NCBI GenBank assembly: GCA_047518265.1
Contig: JAKZRG010000010.1
Span: 62,001 to 126,000, forward strand
Length of the DNA: 64,000 nucleotides
Origin: Oceanospirillum sp047518265
GTDB lineage: Bacteria; Pseudomonadota; Gammaproteobacteria; Pseudomonadales; Halomonadaceae
Reading direction: 5' to 3'
A program made the position numbers and the translations under genes. Shown here piece by piece: positions 41,501-56,500 of the stretch. The notes below the pieces were generated by a model that was not told the DNA's origin, ran no database searches, and worked only from the letters and a program-made list of their open reading frames with translations. The number at the start of each line of letters is the position of its first letter. The first letter of the stretch is position 1.

Positions 41501-44500
41501 CTTGCTCATCCGTTGTAGGGATAGCCAAACCACTGAGATAACCATTTCGTACAATCACATCCTTAGTGTGGGGTAAAAAGCCTATATACTTATCGACGGC
41601 CCCAATCGTTCGTTTGATCGAATCATCAAGCTCAAATATACGTTTGTTATAGGTGTAATCCGTACCCACTATTACATTAGAGTTAGTATTAACCAGATCC
41701 TTGCCGGTAATACTGGCTGTCGTAGAGTCATAACCTTTTTCAGAATAAATCCGGACACCATTATCATCGACAACATTCTCGTTTGATTCTGCACCGACCC
41801 AGTCTGGCGTATAAGCACGATAGACAGAGCTACGGCCATCATCATCGATATCAAACTCACGTTGACCATTTCTGTCGTAAAATACTTCCCAGCGATCAGG
41901 AGAGTTATCATTATCTATCGTCGAGATGCTGACGTTCTTAGAATCTCCATAGTCTGGCAGATTTTCATAACCCGTTGAGGTGGCTTGTTGATAGGCCGAT
42001 TTAATCTGATCATACTGCACCACCGCATGGTCTCGGTATTCACCCACATGTTCTTGCCAAGCTACGGCTTCACCCTGACTAACCACACGCAGTACATATT
42101 CAGACATCGTATCTGGCATGCGAATTACTTTGTCATTCCAGCCGTCAACGATAGGCGCAACATAACTTAACTCGCTAGACTTAATAGACTCAGAGCCTAA
42201 CGTGCCCGAGTTAAACGAACTTTCATCCAGAGGATTATTCGCTACAGTATTCAGCAGGTTCCGATATTCAACTAACTGGCTATATTGTTCAGCGGTTAAC
42301 AGGGATGACACATCACTAGTAGTCAACTTCTTAATTTGAAGTTCAAATTTCTCCAGCTCTGTCAGACTATCCAACGCATGCGTTTTCTCTGTATTGATTT
42401 CACTGGAACTCATCAAAGATAACTGAGTGGCCGTGTAATCCAGCTCAATATCACTGATGGAAAGTACAGGCAGTTTTTCACTGAACCCTGCTACAAAGCT
42501 GCTGGCTTCAGGGTTGGTAAAGGCTACAACCTTAGAACCCAACTCTGCCAGCTTGGCAAAATCACCACTAGCACCAGACTTCAGGCTTTGCAGTGCAGCC
42601 TTATAATCTTTTACTTCTTGTTTCTCTGTAGAATCCAAGCCTGTTAGATTATTGATCTGAGTATCACTCAGATCTAATACCTGATACTCAAGCATATCCA
42701 TTACAGTCAAGCGTTCAAAAACATCCTGCGGTAGCCCGGTATCGGCTGCAGAAACTTCAGGGAAGACATCGCGCATCTCCAGCATCTTGCCTTCAAGAGT
42801 AGCCAGAGTTGTGTAATCCGTCTTAACGCTATCCGTTAACCAATCTGGAATCCAAGTGCCCTTGGTTGGATTACCATTAACGGTACGATGTACTTCAGGA
42901 TTACTAAAGCGGAACTCATATAACTTCTTATAACCCAGTTCTTTTAGAACCGCTTCTTGTTGTTTAACATCCAGCTGACCCCAATCTTTCATCGTAGCTA
43001 AAGGTTTTGTTGCACCGGTTAATGACCAATCAACGTATTTAGAACCTGAAGTCGCTGTAATATCGTAATCCACACCCTCAATAAAGAATTCCCGCTTGGT
43101 GTCAGTATCCGTGTTGTAATAACCATCCTGCACCAAGGTAATGTCCATGGTATTGAACTCGTTACCAACTACAATGGTAACGGGGTCTAGTTCTTTTTCG
43201 TAAACGGTTTTCTCCCAGAAAACCTCTTCAACGGTAATGCTACCGTTTTCAACTTTTTGATAACCGGTAACCACTTCAATAGTAACCGCCTCTGTTGTGA
43301 TAACAGGGCGTAGCAGCTGCTTTTGGTCTTCCGCCACATCAGCAGAAGAATTCAGTAAAACGTCATCACCAGCCGTAACTTCTACAGAACCCAGTGCTTC
43401 AATTTGCCCCTTACCCGTAATTTCGATCAAGCCGCCATCTAGGTCAGATACATCCAGAGTATAGGCTTTCAGTTCTGCTGTATCACTAAGATCAACACCT
43501 GCTCGCAGATCTATATCACCGGTAGATTTCAGCAAACCATCTAGGGTGACCTGTTCCGCTGCATTAACAAAGATGTGATCGTTAGTCGTGATATCGCCGG
43601 AGAGATGAATCACCTTACCTTGCATATCCACTTGCTTGGTACCATTTACCCAAGCCGCTTGTTTGCCATCATACCCACCCATTATCAATAGGTTTTCGCT
43701 AGCATTCAGGTGTACTTGCCCCTGAGAACCACGGGCATTAACCATAGAATCGCCCAGTAGGTTGATATTACGGGCATTGAAGCTGATCTCGTCGGTAGTA
43801 TTAATCACACCACCGGCGACATAGATCTCATCCCCATCAACAGTCAGTTCAGCCACATTAACCAGCAGGTTGTCGTCAACCTGTACCGGCCGACCAATCA
43901 TGCCGTGCAGATCTACTCGTTGAGTGCCGTCTATCAGAATACGACCATCGACATCGGTATCTAAAGTACCACCCGATAGCTGGATCGGTGCTCCAGCTTC
44001 CACAGGATCACTACCATCAGGAATCAACTCACTGGCAGCATCAATATACTCACCATCCAGATTTACCCGGTAACCCAGCTCATCCATCATCCAGCCTTGG
44101 TCATCCACCAGGAAACCACCCAATGATTGGTATAGGTGTGGATTTAGCATAACGCTAACACCGGATTCATCATCGCCGCCGCTTAGACTGATCTCTGTAT
44201 GGGCTTCGGTAATAGCATCAATCTGAATCTGGCTATCACTTGAGATAGAAATGGTACTGCCAGTATCCAGCGCATTATTGTGACCGGCTAATAACAGATC
44301 ACCTGTGGCATCTATAGAGATATGACCAGCCTGATAACCCGCATCAGTATCGGAAGATAGGGATTCAACCGTTATCTGACTGAGACGGTTCTGCTCAATG
44401 CTAACCGTATTTTCTACCGGAGCCGCTTCTTCTGCAGAACCCGTATCCGGGGCAGAAGCATCCGTGACTTGAATGGAGATATCGCCAGTGGCCTGAATAT

Positions 44501-47500
44501 GGGCACCTACGGCAGCGGTTACACCATCAACAATGCCGCCTTCTGCATCGCCCATCAGAATTTGGCCATCGCTGTTCAGCACGATAGTGGCTTGATCACC
44601 AACCCAGGTATTACCACCGTCTTCATTCAGCTGATTACCGGCCAGAACAGAACCAGACAACTGCATATCCGTTGCGGTCAGGGTAATGGCACTCTGGTCA
44701 CCCGAGGTCATCAGTTTAGATGCAGAGCCCAGAGTCAGCTCATCCGCTTCCAGACGAATCCAGTCATCCGCCTGCACAGTAGCACCCAGCATCACCGGCT
44801 GGTCATCACGGATACCCGCTTGGGAGAAGTTGACTTGATTCGCCACCAGCTGCCAGCTGGTCGCTTCCATACGGGTGTCATACAAATTCATGATACCTGC
44901 GGACAGATCGACACGACCCGCTGCAGTAAAATCAGTGCGTATGGTCAGTTCATTCTCTGCTGTAATTTGTACTTCGAAGTCATCGGTTGCAGCCGTGTCA
45001 AACTGGCTGGAAATAACACCCACCAGATCGACATCGTAACCATCAATCACCAACAGGCTATCCGTTTCTAGACGACCGGATTCCTGCTCCAAAGTAATCG
45101 TACCTTCAGTAGAGGTCAGCTCCAGATATTCCAACTGCTCACCGATAGAACCGATCTGACCATTAACGGACATATCATGTTCAGCGTGTAAGCGAATCTG
45201 ACCATCTGGGCCTGTAGTTTTGATTTTGCTGGTACCGTGAATGATCAGGCTAGTAGAACCGGCATCTCCCTCATCACCCGCACTAATCACGACCTGATCA
45301 TCAGCCATAATGGAACCGATCAGGGTCAGGGAGTTACCGGAGGACAGCACCACGTCACTGCCTTCACCACCGGCGATTATATCGCCGCGCAATTCACCGT
45401 TTACACCGGCATCAAATGCAATAGAACCGTCCAGGGTTTCCAGTACACCGGTGGCACCCAGCTCAATATCTTTACCGTCTTCAGAGATACCGCTATAAAG
45501 ATTAATCGCCGTGTGAGCCAAGACTTTACCGGCAATATACAGCTTGCCGTTTTCACCGTCGGCGGCACCGATACTGACTGTAGAACCTGCAGCGGCGGCA
45601 GAGATCGCTTGTTTCTGAGTGGAGCTCATATCCTCTGTAGTATCAAAACCCATCAGATCGGCATTCACACTGCCAGACAGCAACTTGAAGGCATAAGCGC
45701 TGGTAAAGTTCAGGCGCCCCTCAAAGGTTTCGGCTTCTAAGTCAGGGTCTGTTTGCTCCGTATTTGGCGCATCAGCAAAGTCCTGATACTTGGTGCCGTT
45801 AACGTATTCATTGGGTAGCTGGGAATCACTGATCATCCAGTCCGCCGTTTCCATAGCTGCCTGCAGGTCCGCCAACAGATCACTTGGAACCAAATTATCC
45901 GTAGTATCCGCCGCTGCCACAGTAACGTCTGCAGTAATGGTGTAGCTGACCTTATCAATCTGCAGCTGTAGGGTAACGTCTTCATCCAACTGACCGGTAA
46001 ACCACTCACGCCAGCCCTGGGCCTGAATTTCATTCACATGGGGCGGTGCATAAATAGTGACATCACCCGGCGCATTCAGATTGATTTCACTGTTTTCCGC
46101 CCAAGTGGCCAGTGTTGCTGAGCCGTACAGGATAATGCCTTGACCGGATGGATCATCGCCACCCACCAGATCAATGGACTGACCCGCTTTCAGATCACGA
46201 CCAATAACAATCTGTTCATCCGCCTCAATGCGAATGGTTGACAAACCTTCGTCATAAATAACATCACTACCCAGTACGCGACCATTAGCATCACGCTGTT
46301 GATCCAGATCACCACCGGCAATCAAGCGACCTTTCACCTGTACATCGCCGACACCACGGATGGTGATATCACCGTCCGCTTCACGTACCACAATATCAGA
46401 TGCCCCTTGAATCCAGGTGCCAATACCGTCTAATTCTGATTGACCACCATTAATCTCAACACTGGACTTGGCATAGATATAACCACCCGTTTCCACCACA
46501 GCACCACCAACAGCCTCCGTGTTACCACCCACAAAGACTTGACCGGTGTTTTCAATCGTGACCTTGGCCTGTTCATCGCTCCAAATGACCGACTGATTCA
46601 TCAAAGCGCCACTTGCCGCATCAAACTCCTGATGCAAAGCACCACCGGCCACCATCGTACCCATTAGCTCCATATCGCCTTGGGCGGTAATGGTTAACTG
46701 ACTGCCTTCACCATCAGCACCGATACCTGCAGCAGTGGCACCACCGGCTGCCGTCATCAGCAAGCTTAGGGTTTTACCATCGATATATTCCGACAGGTCA
46801 TCAGCACCCGCCACACCACCTGATAAGGTGACATCTTTACTGGCCAATACACCCGTATTCAGTAATAGTTGCTCGCCAGCAATAACAGAAGCTGAAGATC
46901 CACCCTGATTCCAGATAACACCGTTTGGACCGATCTCACCACCAGCCACAACCGCACCGTGCAGATCCACATCCTGCGCACCTTCAATATAAACGGTACT
47001 GTTTTCTTCCGAAGTGGTCAGACGACTGGTGGTGTGTACATAAACACTGGAACCTCGACTATCGGCCCCATTCAGATCTTCGTTTTCATTTGGATTACCC
47101 GGTAGTGGTAAACCACCCAATACGGTCAGGCCTTCGGTCGAAGTGAAGAAACCTTCCAGATACACCCACTTATCAGATTGGAAGGTCAGATTTGAGTCTC
47201 TACCCAGAGTATTAACGTTGCCACGCACAATCAGATCTTCGCCGGAGGCCAGTATCAGATCCGCATTATCGCTCAAAGAGGTCACGGTGCCGGTAATCAG
47301 CATGCCGTAGCCTTCGGTGTAATTGGCCAAATAGTGGTCTTCGTCTACCTTGCCCAGAGTTTCAAAGTAAGCATCTTTATTAAAGATGCTATAGGCAGGG
47401 CTATAGCTGGCCTCTTCAGGATCGCCGTATGGAGCACCGTTATAATGCTGAGCTTTAGAGTTCAGCGCCAAATCACCACTGGCGGTGACACTACCACCCA

Positions 47501-50500
47501 CCAACAGAGCGTAAGCAGAGTTCACTTCGATAGAAGCGTTGTCACCGGTAATCGTTGGTGTTGGCTTACCGCCAATATTCAGGAACTCTATACCGGCAGA
47601 AATAGCCGAGCCAGGGTTAATAGACACCACATCTTCAGAGGTCAGGTTTATAGAAGCTTGAGCATCACGAGCGGCAATGACAGCACCTTCATTCAGCAGA
47701 ATGGCACCATCCGCTGTAATCTCGATAGAAGAACCTTCTCCTTTGGCCTCTACCTTGGCGTAATGCTCCTGACTGCCAGAGGTGGCAATACGAATTTCAC
47801 TGTTGTCGTTCTGAGTTTCAATCAGACTGCCAATACCGGTATACAGGCTGTTAATACCATAAGGCGCGGTATACATATTGTCGGTATTGCTGGACTCAGT
47901 GACCTCAATATCGATCAGGTCATCTGCAATGACCCAACCACCAACATAAATCTGCTCTTTAACGTTTAGCTCAATGGTCTGAGCGGTTAGACCAGAAGCA
48001 TTTAAGCCATTTGCATCATGCAGATGCTTGGCGTTAATGTTCATCACTCGGGCGTCAATATGCAGGTCGTTATCCAGCGCCTGCACGTCACCTTGCACAT
48101 CCACTCGATCCGATTGCAAGTAAGTGGTGTCTCGGAAGGTCGACAGATAATCATCCGGGTCTTTTGGATCAGAGCTATGGGCAACTTCATCATATTTGAT
48201 GTTACCCAGGGTCATAGTATTACCTAGGTCATCACGGCCAATCAGAATAGATTTAAAGCCATCGGCCAGTGCTGCCAGATCCTTGGTGGAGAGATCCATA
48301 CCGTCTCTATGATCAAACTTAACGGTATTATCCGGATTTAGAATGTAGGCTTCATTTTCAAACTGAACACCGGCAAAGGTTTCAGCCGCCGTACCTAGGA
48401 AATAGTTCCAAACGGTTTTCTGGGCCTGAATGGTCAGGTCACCGGAAGCAATGACTTTAGAGGCACCACTGCGGAAATCCAAATCATCCACAGTTAGAGT
48501 AATATTAGCACTTTCACCACGAGCCGCCAGCACACCGGATTCCAGTGTCAAGTTGGCATCATGGGACAGCTGGGTAATATGAATATCACCGTGACTGGCC
48601 TCTAAACCAAAGTCAGTACGGGTCTGCTGCAGATGCTGTTTCCAGCTGTTTGCCGTATCATCCCAGTCAGTTTTACCTTCCCAGCGGCCATCACTCACAT
48701 TATCAGAAGCACGATAGCCCTTATCATCCAGGTAGCTTTCCGTCCGCAGTACGATATCGTTGGCTTCAACCAGTACAAAACCACCTGTACCACCGACGGC
48801 TGTAAAGAAGGAAGCTTCTTTTACTTGTGTGCGCAGAGCATGTTCCAGACTACCAATCTGATCCTTTGTGCGGACTTGTAAGTAACCCTCATCTGCACGC
48901 AATAGATTATCACCGGTGTTATACAAGCCACCATCCGCAGCTTGTAGGCGCAACCAACCATCCGTACCGTTCCAAGCATTATTGACCGTAATATCAGCAT
49001 TCAGCACGATATCACCCGTATCACCCCAGATACGGAAATCTACGGACTTATCTGCGGTAATGCTGTCATTTAACTCAATATAAGCACTGTCACCCCAAGT
49101 ACGCAGATCAACATTAGCACCAGAATTAATCGTTGAATTTAACTCTAGATAAGAGCCATCATCCCAGGTACGAATGTATACAGAGCTATCCGCGTTAATA
49201 CTGTCGTTCAGCTCTAGATAGGCGGCATCACCTTCTGTGCGAAGATCAACATTGCCACCAGCAATAATCTCTGCATTGAGTTCAAGATAGGAGTCATCAC
49301 CTTTGGTGTAAAAATCCACATTATTGCCAGCGACAATTTTATTGTTCAGTGTAATATCCGCACTATCGCTTTCAGTGTGAAGGCTTACATCGCTGCCAGC
49401 TGTAATATCCGCATTTAGTACAAAGTCAGCACTCTCTTCCCAAGTGCTTATGTCCACGTTTTCATTAGTGGCTAGGTAATAATCGAGGTCGATGCTATTG
49501 ACAGAATCAGCAATAACATAATTAGCGCTGATCGCTGATTGGAAGTCGATATTTTCTGCGATCAGACGTAAACCCGTTGCCCCCAGATCACTCAGCTGAT
49601 CTGAAGAGGTCACTGAAATCCGGCCCTTGAAGGCATTAATACCGTCGTCAGTATGACTACTGCCCTTACCCTTAACCGTTAAACGTTCAACACCAGAGTT
49701 ATTGTATTGAACAATCTCACGGCCATTGGCAATGGTATCCAGATCCAACTCTAAGGCATTAGTGAACTGAGTCTGTTCAACAATCAGTTCATCAAAATCA
49801 CCTGAGTTATCGGTAATATCCAAAGTACCTGTAGCCAGGTTAGAATCGGCACGGCCCATGGTCAGACGGTAATCGTCATTACCACCGGTATCGGTCAGGG
49901 TAATCAACCAGTCCGGGAAGTCTTTTACCCGAATCTGATCATCACCAGAACCCATAATAATATCGTTCACATGGCCCCGTAACTTCAGCTCATCACCATC
50001 AGCATTGATAAAGCTAAAACCTCGACGACTCAGCGTACTATCGAGGGTATCGGTGACAGCAGAGAAATCCAGGGCGATATCACCATCGTTGTCACTAAAG
50101 CGATCAGAACCAAAGTTATTCTCAAAGCGATAGGTATCGTTACCTGTACCGCCTTTCAGCTGATCTGTGCCGGTACCGCCATCAAGGGTGTCGTTGCCTC
50201 CATTGGCGGTAAGTTTATCGTCTCCCGCACCACCGATAAGCTCATCATCACCCTGACCACCTGTCAGCTTATCCTTACCTTCACCACCATCTAATTTCAG
50301 GGAAGCCGTGCTGTCCAAAACAGCGGTCAGCTTATCGTTGCCATCATCGCCGTAGATCTCACCACCGGCCTGAGAAGCAATAATTTCATCATTACCGGCA
50401 CCACCGCGGGCATTAATCGTCACATCCTGCAGGCGAGAAGCATCCAGGCGATCATCACCATCACCCAGATCAATCACTACTTCTGTAACACCTGTAAATT

Positions 50501-53500
50501 CTTCATACCAGCCATTAAACTCAACACCGACCGTGCCGTTCTCGCCGTATAAGAAGAACTCTTCATTACCGTCTGTGGTATTAAAGTACTCGCGATCAGC
50601 AGCCTTATCACCCGCATGAATCACCAGTTTCCCACCCTCTTTTGAGGCCAAAGTCGGCTTCACAATGGGGGCGTTGTATTCCAGAGTGAACAGTTCTTCC
50701 CGGAACAGTTCTTTATCAACGACATTCTCCCAACCCACAAGAGGGATATAAACATCAACAAAAACATCAGCAAAGAAATCGGCTCCAAACTCGGCATTAA
50801 ACAGGTTAGCCACACCACCGTCTTCATACTCCCACATGGTGAGCATCTCATTCAGACGGATCTTGCCATCAGATTCATAATCAATATCGGTGATGTAGCC
50901 TGCATCATCCTTTGTCAGAATCGATTTAACGATATCCTGCATATCGAAGTCAGCAGCAAACTCAATACCACCCCGTAACCCCGCATCAATAATCGCCGCA
51001 TTTACAGCCGCTTTAATACCAATATCAATATCAATAGAGAACTCGGGTTTTTCTTCTCCACCGGTACCGGAAACAATAGAACCGCCTTTAAACTCAGGCA
51101 GAGTGAAGTCACTGACATAGAAACCTTCTAAGGCGTCTAAGGGATTACCGGTGCTCAGGGATTTTTTAATACCCAGAGTGTCAAAACCAAAAGCTAGATC
51201 AGCCTCTGCTGTCAGATCACCAAAGCCCATAATACCGAACTTAGCAGGGCCAGCTTTGAAACCAACAATAGGCACATCCACTGAAGCATTAAACTGCAGC
51301 AGTGGCATCTCATAGGTAAACAGAGTGGCATCGCCGCCAGTCAACAGGTTGAACCAGTTGCCCATATCGGTGATATATTCAAGGGTCTTAAAGCCGGAAC
51401 GCGGCGTAGAACTGCTGCCAGAGCTGGAACTGCTGCTATCACCGGTAGACTTGGCTTCAATATCCTGAAGATTAAGCTCCAGAGACTTCGGCATCTCAAA
51501 ATTGATCGCAGGAGTATAGTCCACTGCGGCGGTACCCAGATCGGTAATATCGCCCAGTAGAATCTCACCGCTATCTTCCATCGCTCTTAGGGTATCAGGG
51601 AGCTCCAGCATAAACTCAGCGGCATAAACAAAGCTCCAGTCGATAGGCTTTTTGCCTTCCAGCTGCATCAATACATTGATCAGATCCATGGTGTTATTGA
51701 TGCCCAATACATCCAAACCAGGAATCTTCTGTTGTAATGCTTCTATCACCGGCTCAAACGGTTCTATCGTGCTGGCAATATTTTCAGACGTTGGCAACAG
51801 GAAGTCACCAATAAAGCTCCCCACATCAATACGCAGGTTTTTCAGGTGAATCTCAGGATCAGCAGCTCCATTTTCCAGATCCCAATCCCAGTCAACATTA
51901 AGATCCGCTAACAATGTCGGTAAAACATCAACACCGTCCATCTCCAGAGTCAGTCCTAGATCCAGCTCCGTATCAATAGCAAACTCTGAAGAAAACACCT
52001 TACCTAGGCTAGAACCCATCAGCTCATTAGCCGTCAAACGGCCATCACCACCAGAATTCATATCCACGGTAAAGCTACCGTACATACCACTAGCACGGCC
52101 ATTCGGGTTGTTATCTGTTACCGTCGCTTTAAAGAACAGTAAATTTGCTTCACCGGTAAAAGGTGTATCAGAGTTAAAGTCCTCTGGCGTACCATCTAGA
52201 TAAACATCAACATTAAACTCCAGCTCATCCTCACCGGAATCCACTAGATAGAAACCATCGGTGACACTCAAGCCCAGACCGAAGTCCATGCTCCAGTCAC
52301 TCTCTAGGGCAAAACCACCCTCAAGAGACATATCAAAGCCCGGTAGTTGCAGATCCAGTGGTAAATCGAGACCATAACCAAACAGGTGTTGGCCTAACTG
52401 CATCTCCAACTGCACCGCATCCGCATCCAGCAGTACATCACCACCTTCAACCCAATCACCCAGACGATTACCTGCTTGGTCGTACCAGCCAACGCTGATA
52501 TCGTCCATGCCGACATTACCGTCACCGTTGTTATCCAGCAGGATACCCAGCTCATTGGCAAACAGGTCATACATGACATCACGGGTAATACCGATAGTAC
52601 CGCCGTTGGAGCTTAGGTATTCATTCAAGTCCGCCAACAGCCCCAAGCGAATATCTTCAATAAATTCACTCTGGCTGGCCAGAGCATCACCAATCAGTGG
52701 TAACTCATTGGCTAGACCATCGCCCAAGACTTCCTGCAAGCCACCCAAGGCAAAATCAATACCGTCGATCAGAATGGTAGGATCATTCAAAATACCCAGC
52801 AGAGACATGTCTCCACCCAAAGCAGAGAATAAGCCATTAATATCTGGGTACTCAAAGGTCAGAAGCTGATCATTAACAGCCCCTTCTTCTAAGCTTTCCA
52901 GCAGCTGCCCTAGGTCTCCCACACTTTCATTCAGACGAATCACAATATCGTCTTCTGGACGGAGTTCGATACCTTCCACATCTAAGCGTACCGGTAAGCG
53001 AATCTCCATATCCCCTTGGTATTTCACCTCCAGATTAGAGGCTAAATCCTCAGAGAAGTGGAATAGGCCATCATCATCACTGCCGCCCTGCTGATCCAGT
53101 AGCAGGTTAACCGTAGCATAATCATGAGTAGCAACATTACCATCGCCATCAATCACCGCTGAGCCATCTTCCACACCCAGCGTCATTGGACCTATGTCAA
53201 ATTCTAGCTCCATCTCGGTACCGGCAATACGAGTACCAATAGTGGCACGGGTACCAAAGCCGTCTTCTACATTGGCGGCATCAATCAGGCGAGTGACTTC
53301 AACCTCAGTGAATAGCGTTGTGGATGTTTGCGAACCGGTATTCTGTTCACCTACTAAGAGTTCAACATCGAATCCCAAATCACTGCTTAAACGCTCAGAT
53401 AGCGCCAGTAACTGCTCCTGACGCTCGGCATTTAGCAGGCCATTTTCTGTCAACTCAACATTAGAGGAAGCTACATTGACTTTAGCGGAGAAGGTGGTGA

Positions 53501-56500
53501 TATCCGACAGGCTATCAGTTCGGCCACGAATATCCGCCAACAGGGTCAGATAATAAGCTTCACTGATTTCGGCACTATCGGTATCGAACAACAGATTGCC
53601 GAAGTTAACCAATTCAGAGAAGGCGTTCTGCTTACCGGTATAGTCATACAGGAAGAGTTCAGGATTGCCTTCGGTAATCTTAATGCCTGCATCAATCTGC
53701 AGGTCTAACAAAGCTTCCAGTTCAATTCGGCTGGCACCGATCTGATCCGCCAGTAGGTCGATACCATCCAGCGCGGATACACCGCCTAGACCAGCAGCTT
53801 CTACTAACGCTCCTAAATCCAGACTGAAATCAAACATCTCAGCAAACACTTTACTGTAGTTAAAGTGTACATTCAGGGTGTCGCCTTCCAGCGCCAGAGC
53901 AAAAGCCTGATCATAGGTATCTAGGCTATTGTCATCCTCCAGGCCCAGCGCTTCTTCGAACAGACGCTCGAAGGACTGGACACTTTCACCTGGATTATCA
54001 TTCACCTCTTCCAGAGCATAAGTCAGGTCTTCGGTAAAGTTGACCATATCCGCCAAGGCGTAATTCACAATCGGCAGTTCGGTGTTATAGAACACCTGAT
54101 CTTCCAGGGTATCCTGGATAAAATCGATACCCAGCTGAACGGCATCGATAATGTCAGCAAAGCTCATATTGCTGAAGTCGAGCATCTGATTCACATCAGG
54201 AATCATGGCCACAATAGCGTTATCCGCTACCGTGTTGTTATTCACCAGCAGATCCACATCCATAGGATAGGATGGGTGCTGATAAACCGTAGTCGCTTCG
54301 CCCGGATTAAACAGATCCAGCATATGCAGCTCGATCTGAGCAATCTGGCCCAGATCAATATCACCGGCAATGCCCGTATCGATTTCCAAGCCTTTCAGTT
54401 TGGCAAAAGCATGGCCATCGGTGCTATAGCTAAGATCCACATCACCGGATAACAGCTCCTCTAGAGAGATATGGCTATTACCCAGGGCATCGGTAACGCT
54501 GATGCCGATATTCGCTTCACCATGTAGTAGTGAGCCGGAACCCTCACCACCAACGGTAGCTCCCAAGATACCCAGTAAAGCACTGATTTCTGGGTCTACT
54601 CGATCCAGAGTGACATCACCGGTCAAGGCCAAATCCGCCACACCCAGTTCAGCACGACCTTTTAGGTGGTACTCTCCATCAAGAGCACCATCAAAGTCTT
54701 CACTGATTTCAGACATCAGCTTAACGGTGTTGGCATCTATTCTTTCCAAGACACGGTAAGGATTATCACCCAACCACAAAGTGCCGCCGACAACACCTTC
54801 ACCGAAGTTAGCATTGGCATCGGTAAACAACTGACTACCTGCGGAAGCCTGACCGGTACTCCCTCGATGAGATTCACCATCAAAATCAATATAGAAACTC
54901 AGATTTCCGGTCAGCTCGCCATCCACAGAAGCGGTCATATCCGAGGACAGTTCCAGCCCTGGCAGTTCAAAATCAAACTCCAGCGGCAGATCCGCCAGAT
55001 GCTCACTCTGGCTAAAGCTTAGAGGTACGGTAAAGCGGTTTTCGATAGGGTCGTAGCTGATCTCAACGCCAGCCGGTAGTAGGCCAGAGTTATTAATCGC
55101 CGTGGTGTATTCTTGAATCGAGGTGATCAGCCCCGGCTTAAATGGATTCAGACTGGTAATTTCAATACTACCGGAGAAGGCTTCTTCCAGTGTATCCAGT
55201 AATACAACACTGTTACCATCTTCCGCTACCGACTTAATCTGATAAGCCTTGTCACCCAGCTGAACAAAAGAACCTACCGCGGAGCTATCAATACCGGATA
55301 GACCTGTTAGGGTATTCGTACCCGCTTCTACCGCTGCACTGTTGCTAGTGAAAAGGCTTTCATTAACCTTGTTAAAGTCGATCTTGTTATAAATGTTGCT
55401 TTCAAAGGCCTGACCGAAATCCAGTACGGCACTTAATGCAGAATCAGTAAACGGAATGCTGGTCAGCAGATTGTCCGAGCTCTCCACCTCTTCCAACAGG
55501 TCGATAAAGTCCGGGAACATAGCGATCATCTGAGTAACAGAGACATCCGCAAAACCAGACAATTTATCGATATTCTCAGTACGAACATCCCAATCACTGC
55601 CACCTAGCGGGCTACCTTCAAGGATAAAACGTACTGGATCATCTTCGACCAAATCAATTCCAGCCAGAGACGCATAAACAGGAAGGTTGATATAACCATT
55701 ATCCTGAGTCACTTCATAACTGAAATCACCATTGGCATCCATAGATACTGCTGCTGCCAAGTCCAGCTTCATCTGGCCTTGGTCACCAACTAGATCACCA
55801 ATACTCACTTCAACAGGGCCATATGCAGCATCGACTAGTAGATCATCAACATCGGCAGACATCCCCACATCAAACTTACGTATCTGGAAGTCAAAACCAC
55901 CCAGATCCCAATCCGTTACCAGCGCGAGTTCCACATCCGTTGCCGCTGTCAGATCCACATTTATCGGATCAATATCAAGCCCTAGATAAGCAAGCTCCTC
56001 GCTCAGGTCAATTGGCAACGTTCTGTTGTTATTGATGGTGCCCTGATAACCGATCTCTAGGCCATTTTCGGTAAAACCTAGAGTCAGATTATCCGGCGAA
56101 CCAACCTTAGAAGCCCAGTTCTCTTTCAGATAATCCAGCATACCCGTTAGAGTTGGCTCACCTTGCAGTTCACCGGTTAATTCATCGATATTGTAATCAG
56201 TCGGTAATGGGTACACATCCCCCTCTTCTAGAGGCTCAATACCATTAACCGAGTAATGCAGGTAATGCTGTACATACTGACCCAGTTCGAAAATAGGGGA
56301 TACATTGGCTAAATCATTGATGCTATAACCAATAAACGGTAGAGGCTCTGCCAAAGCACTATCTGTGGTCATATTGCCGTCATCATCAAACTCAGGCACT
56401 AGGGCATCAAACATGCTATTTAACTGATCCCCTGTGCTATACAGACTGTCTGCTAGTAGACCGTCCAAAGCAATATCCAGATCAGATTGCTGAATACGAT

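Noticed and set aside
44469..45071. Plus-strand ORF of 200 codons
   Set aside because: Same reason: antisense shadow of the giant gene with His/Gln/Thr-rich low-information sequence.
47334..47969. Plus-strand ORF of 211 codons
   Set aside because: It is antisense to the giant gene, has no recognisable domain or ribosome site, and such long shadow frames are expected opposite a 40 kb repetitive coding region.
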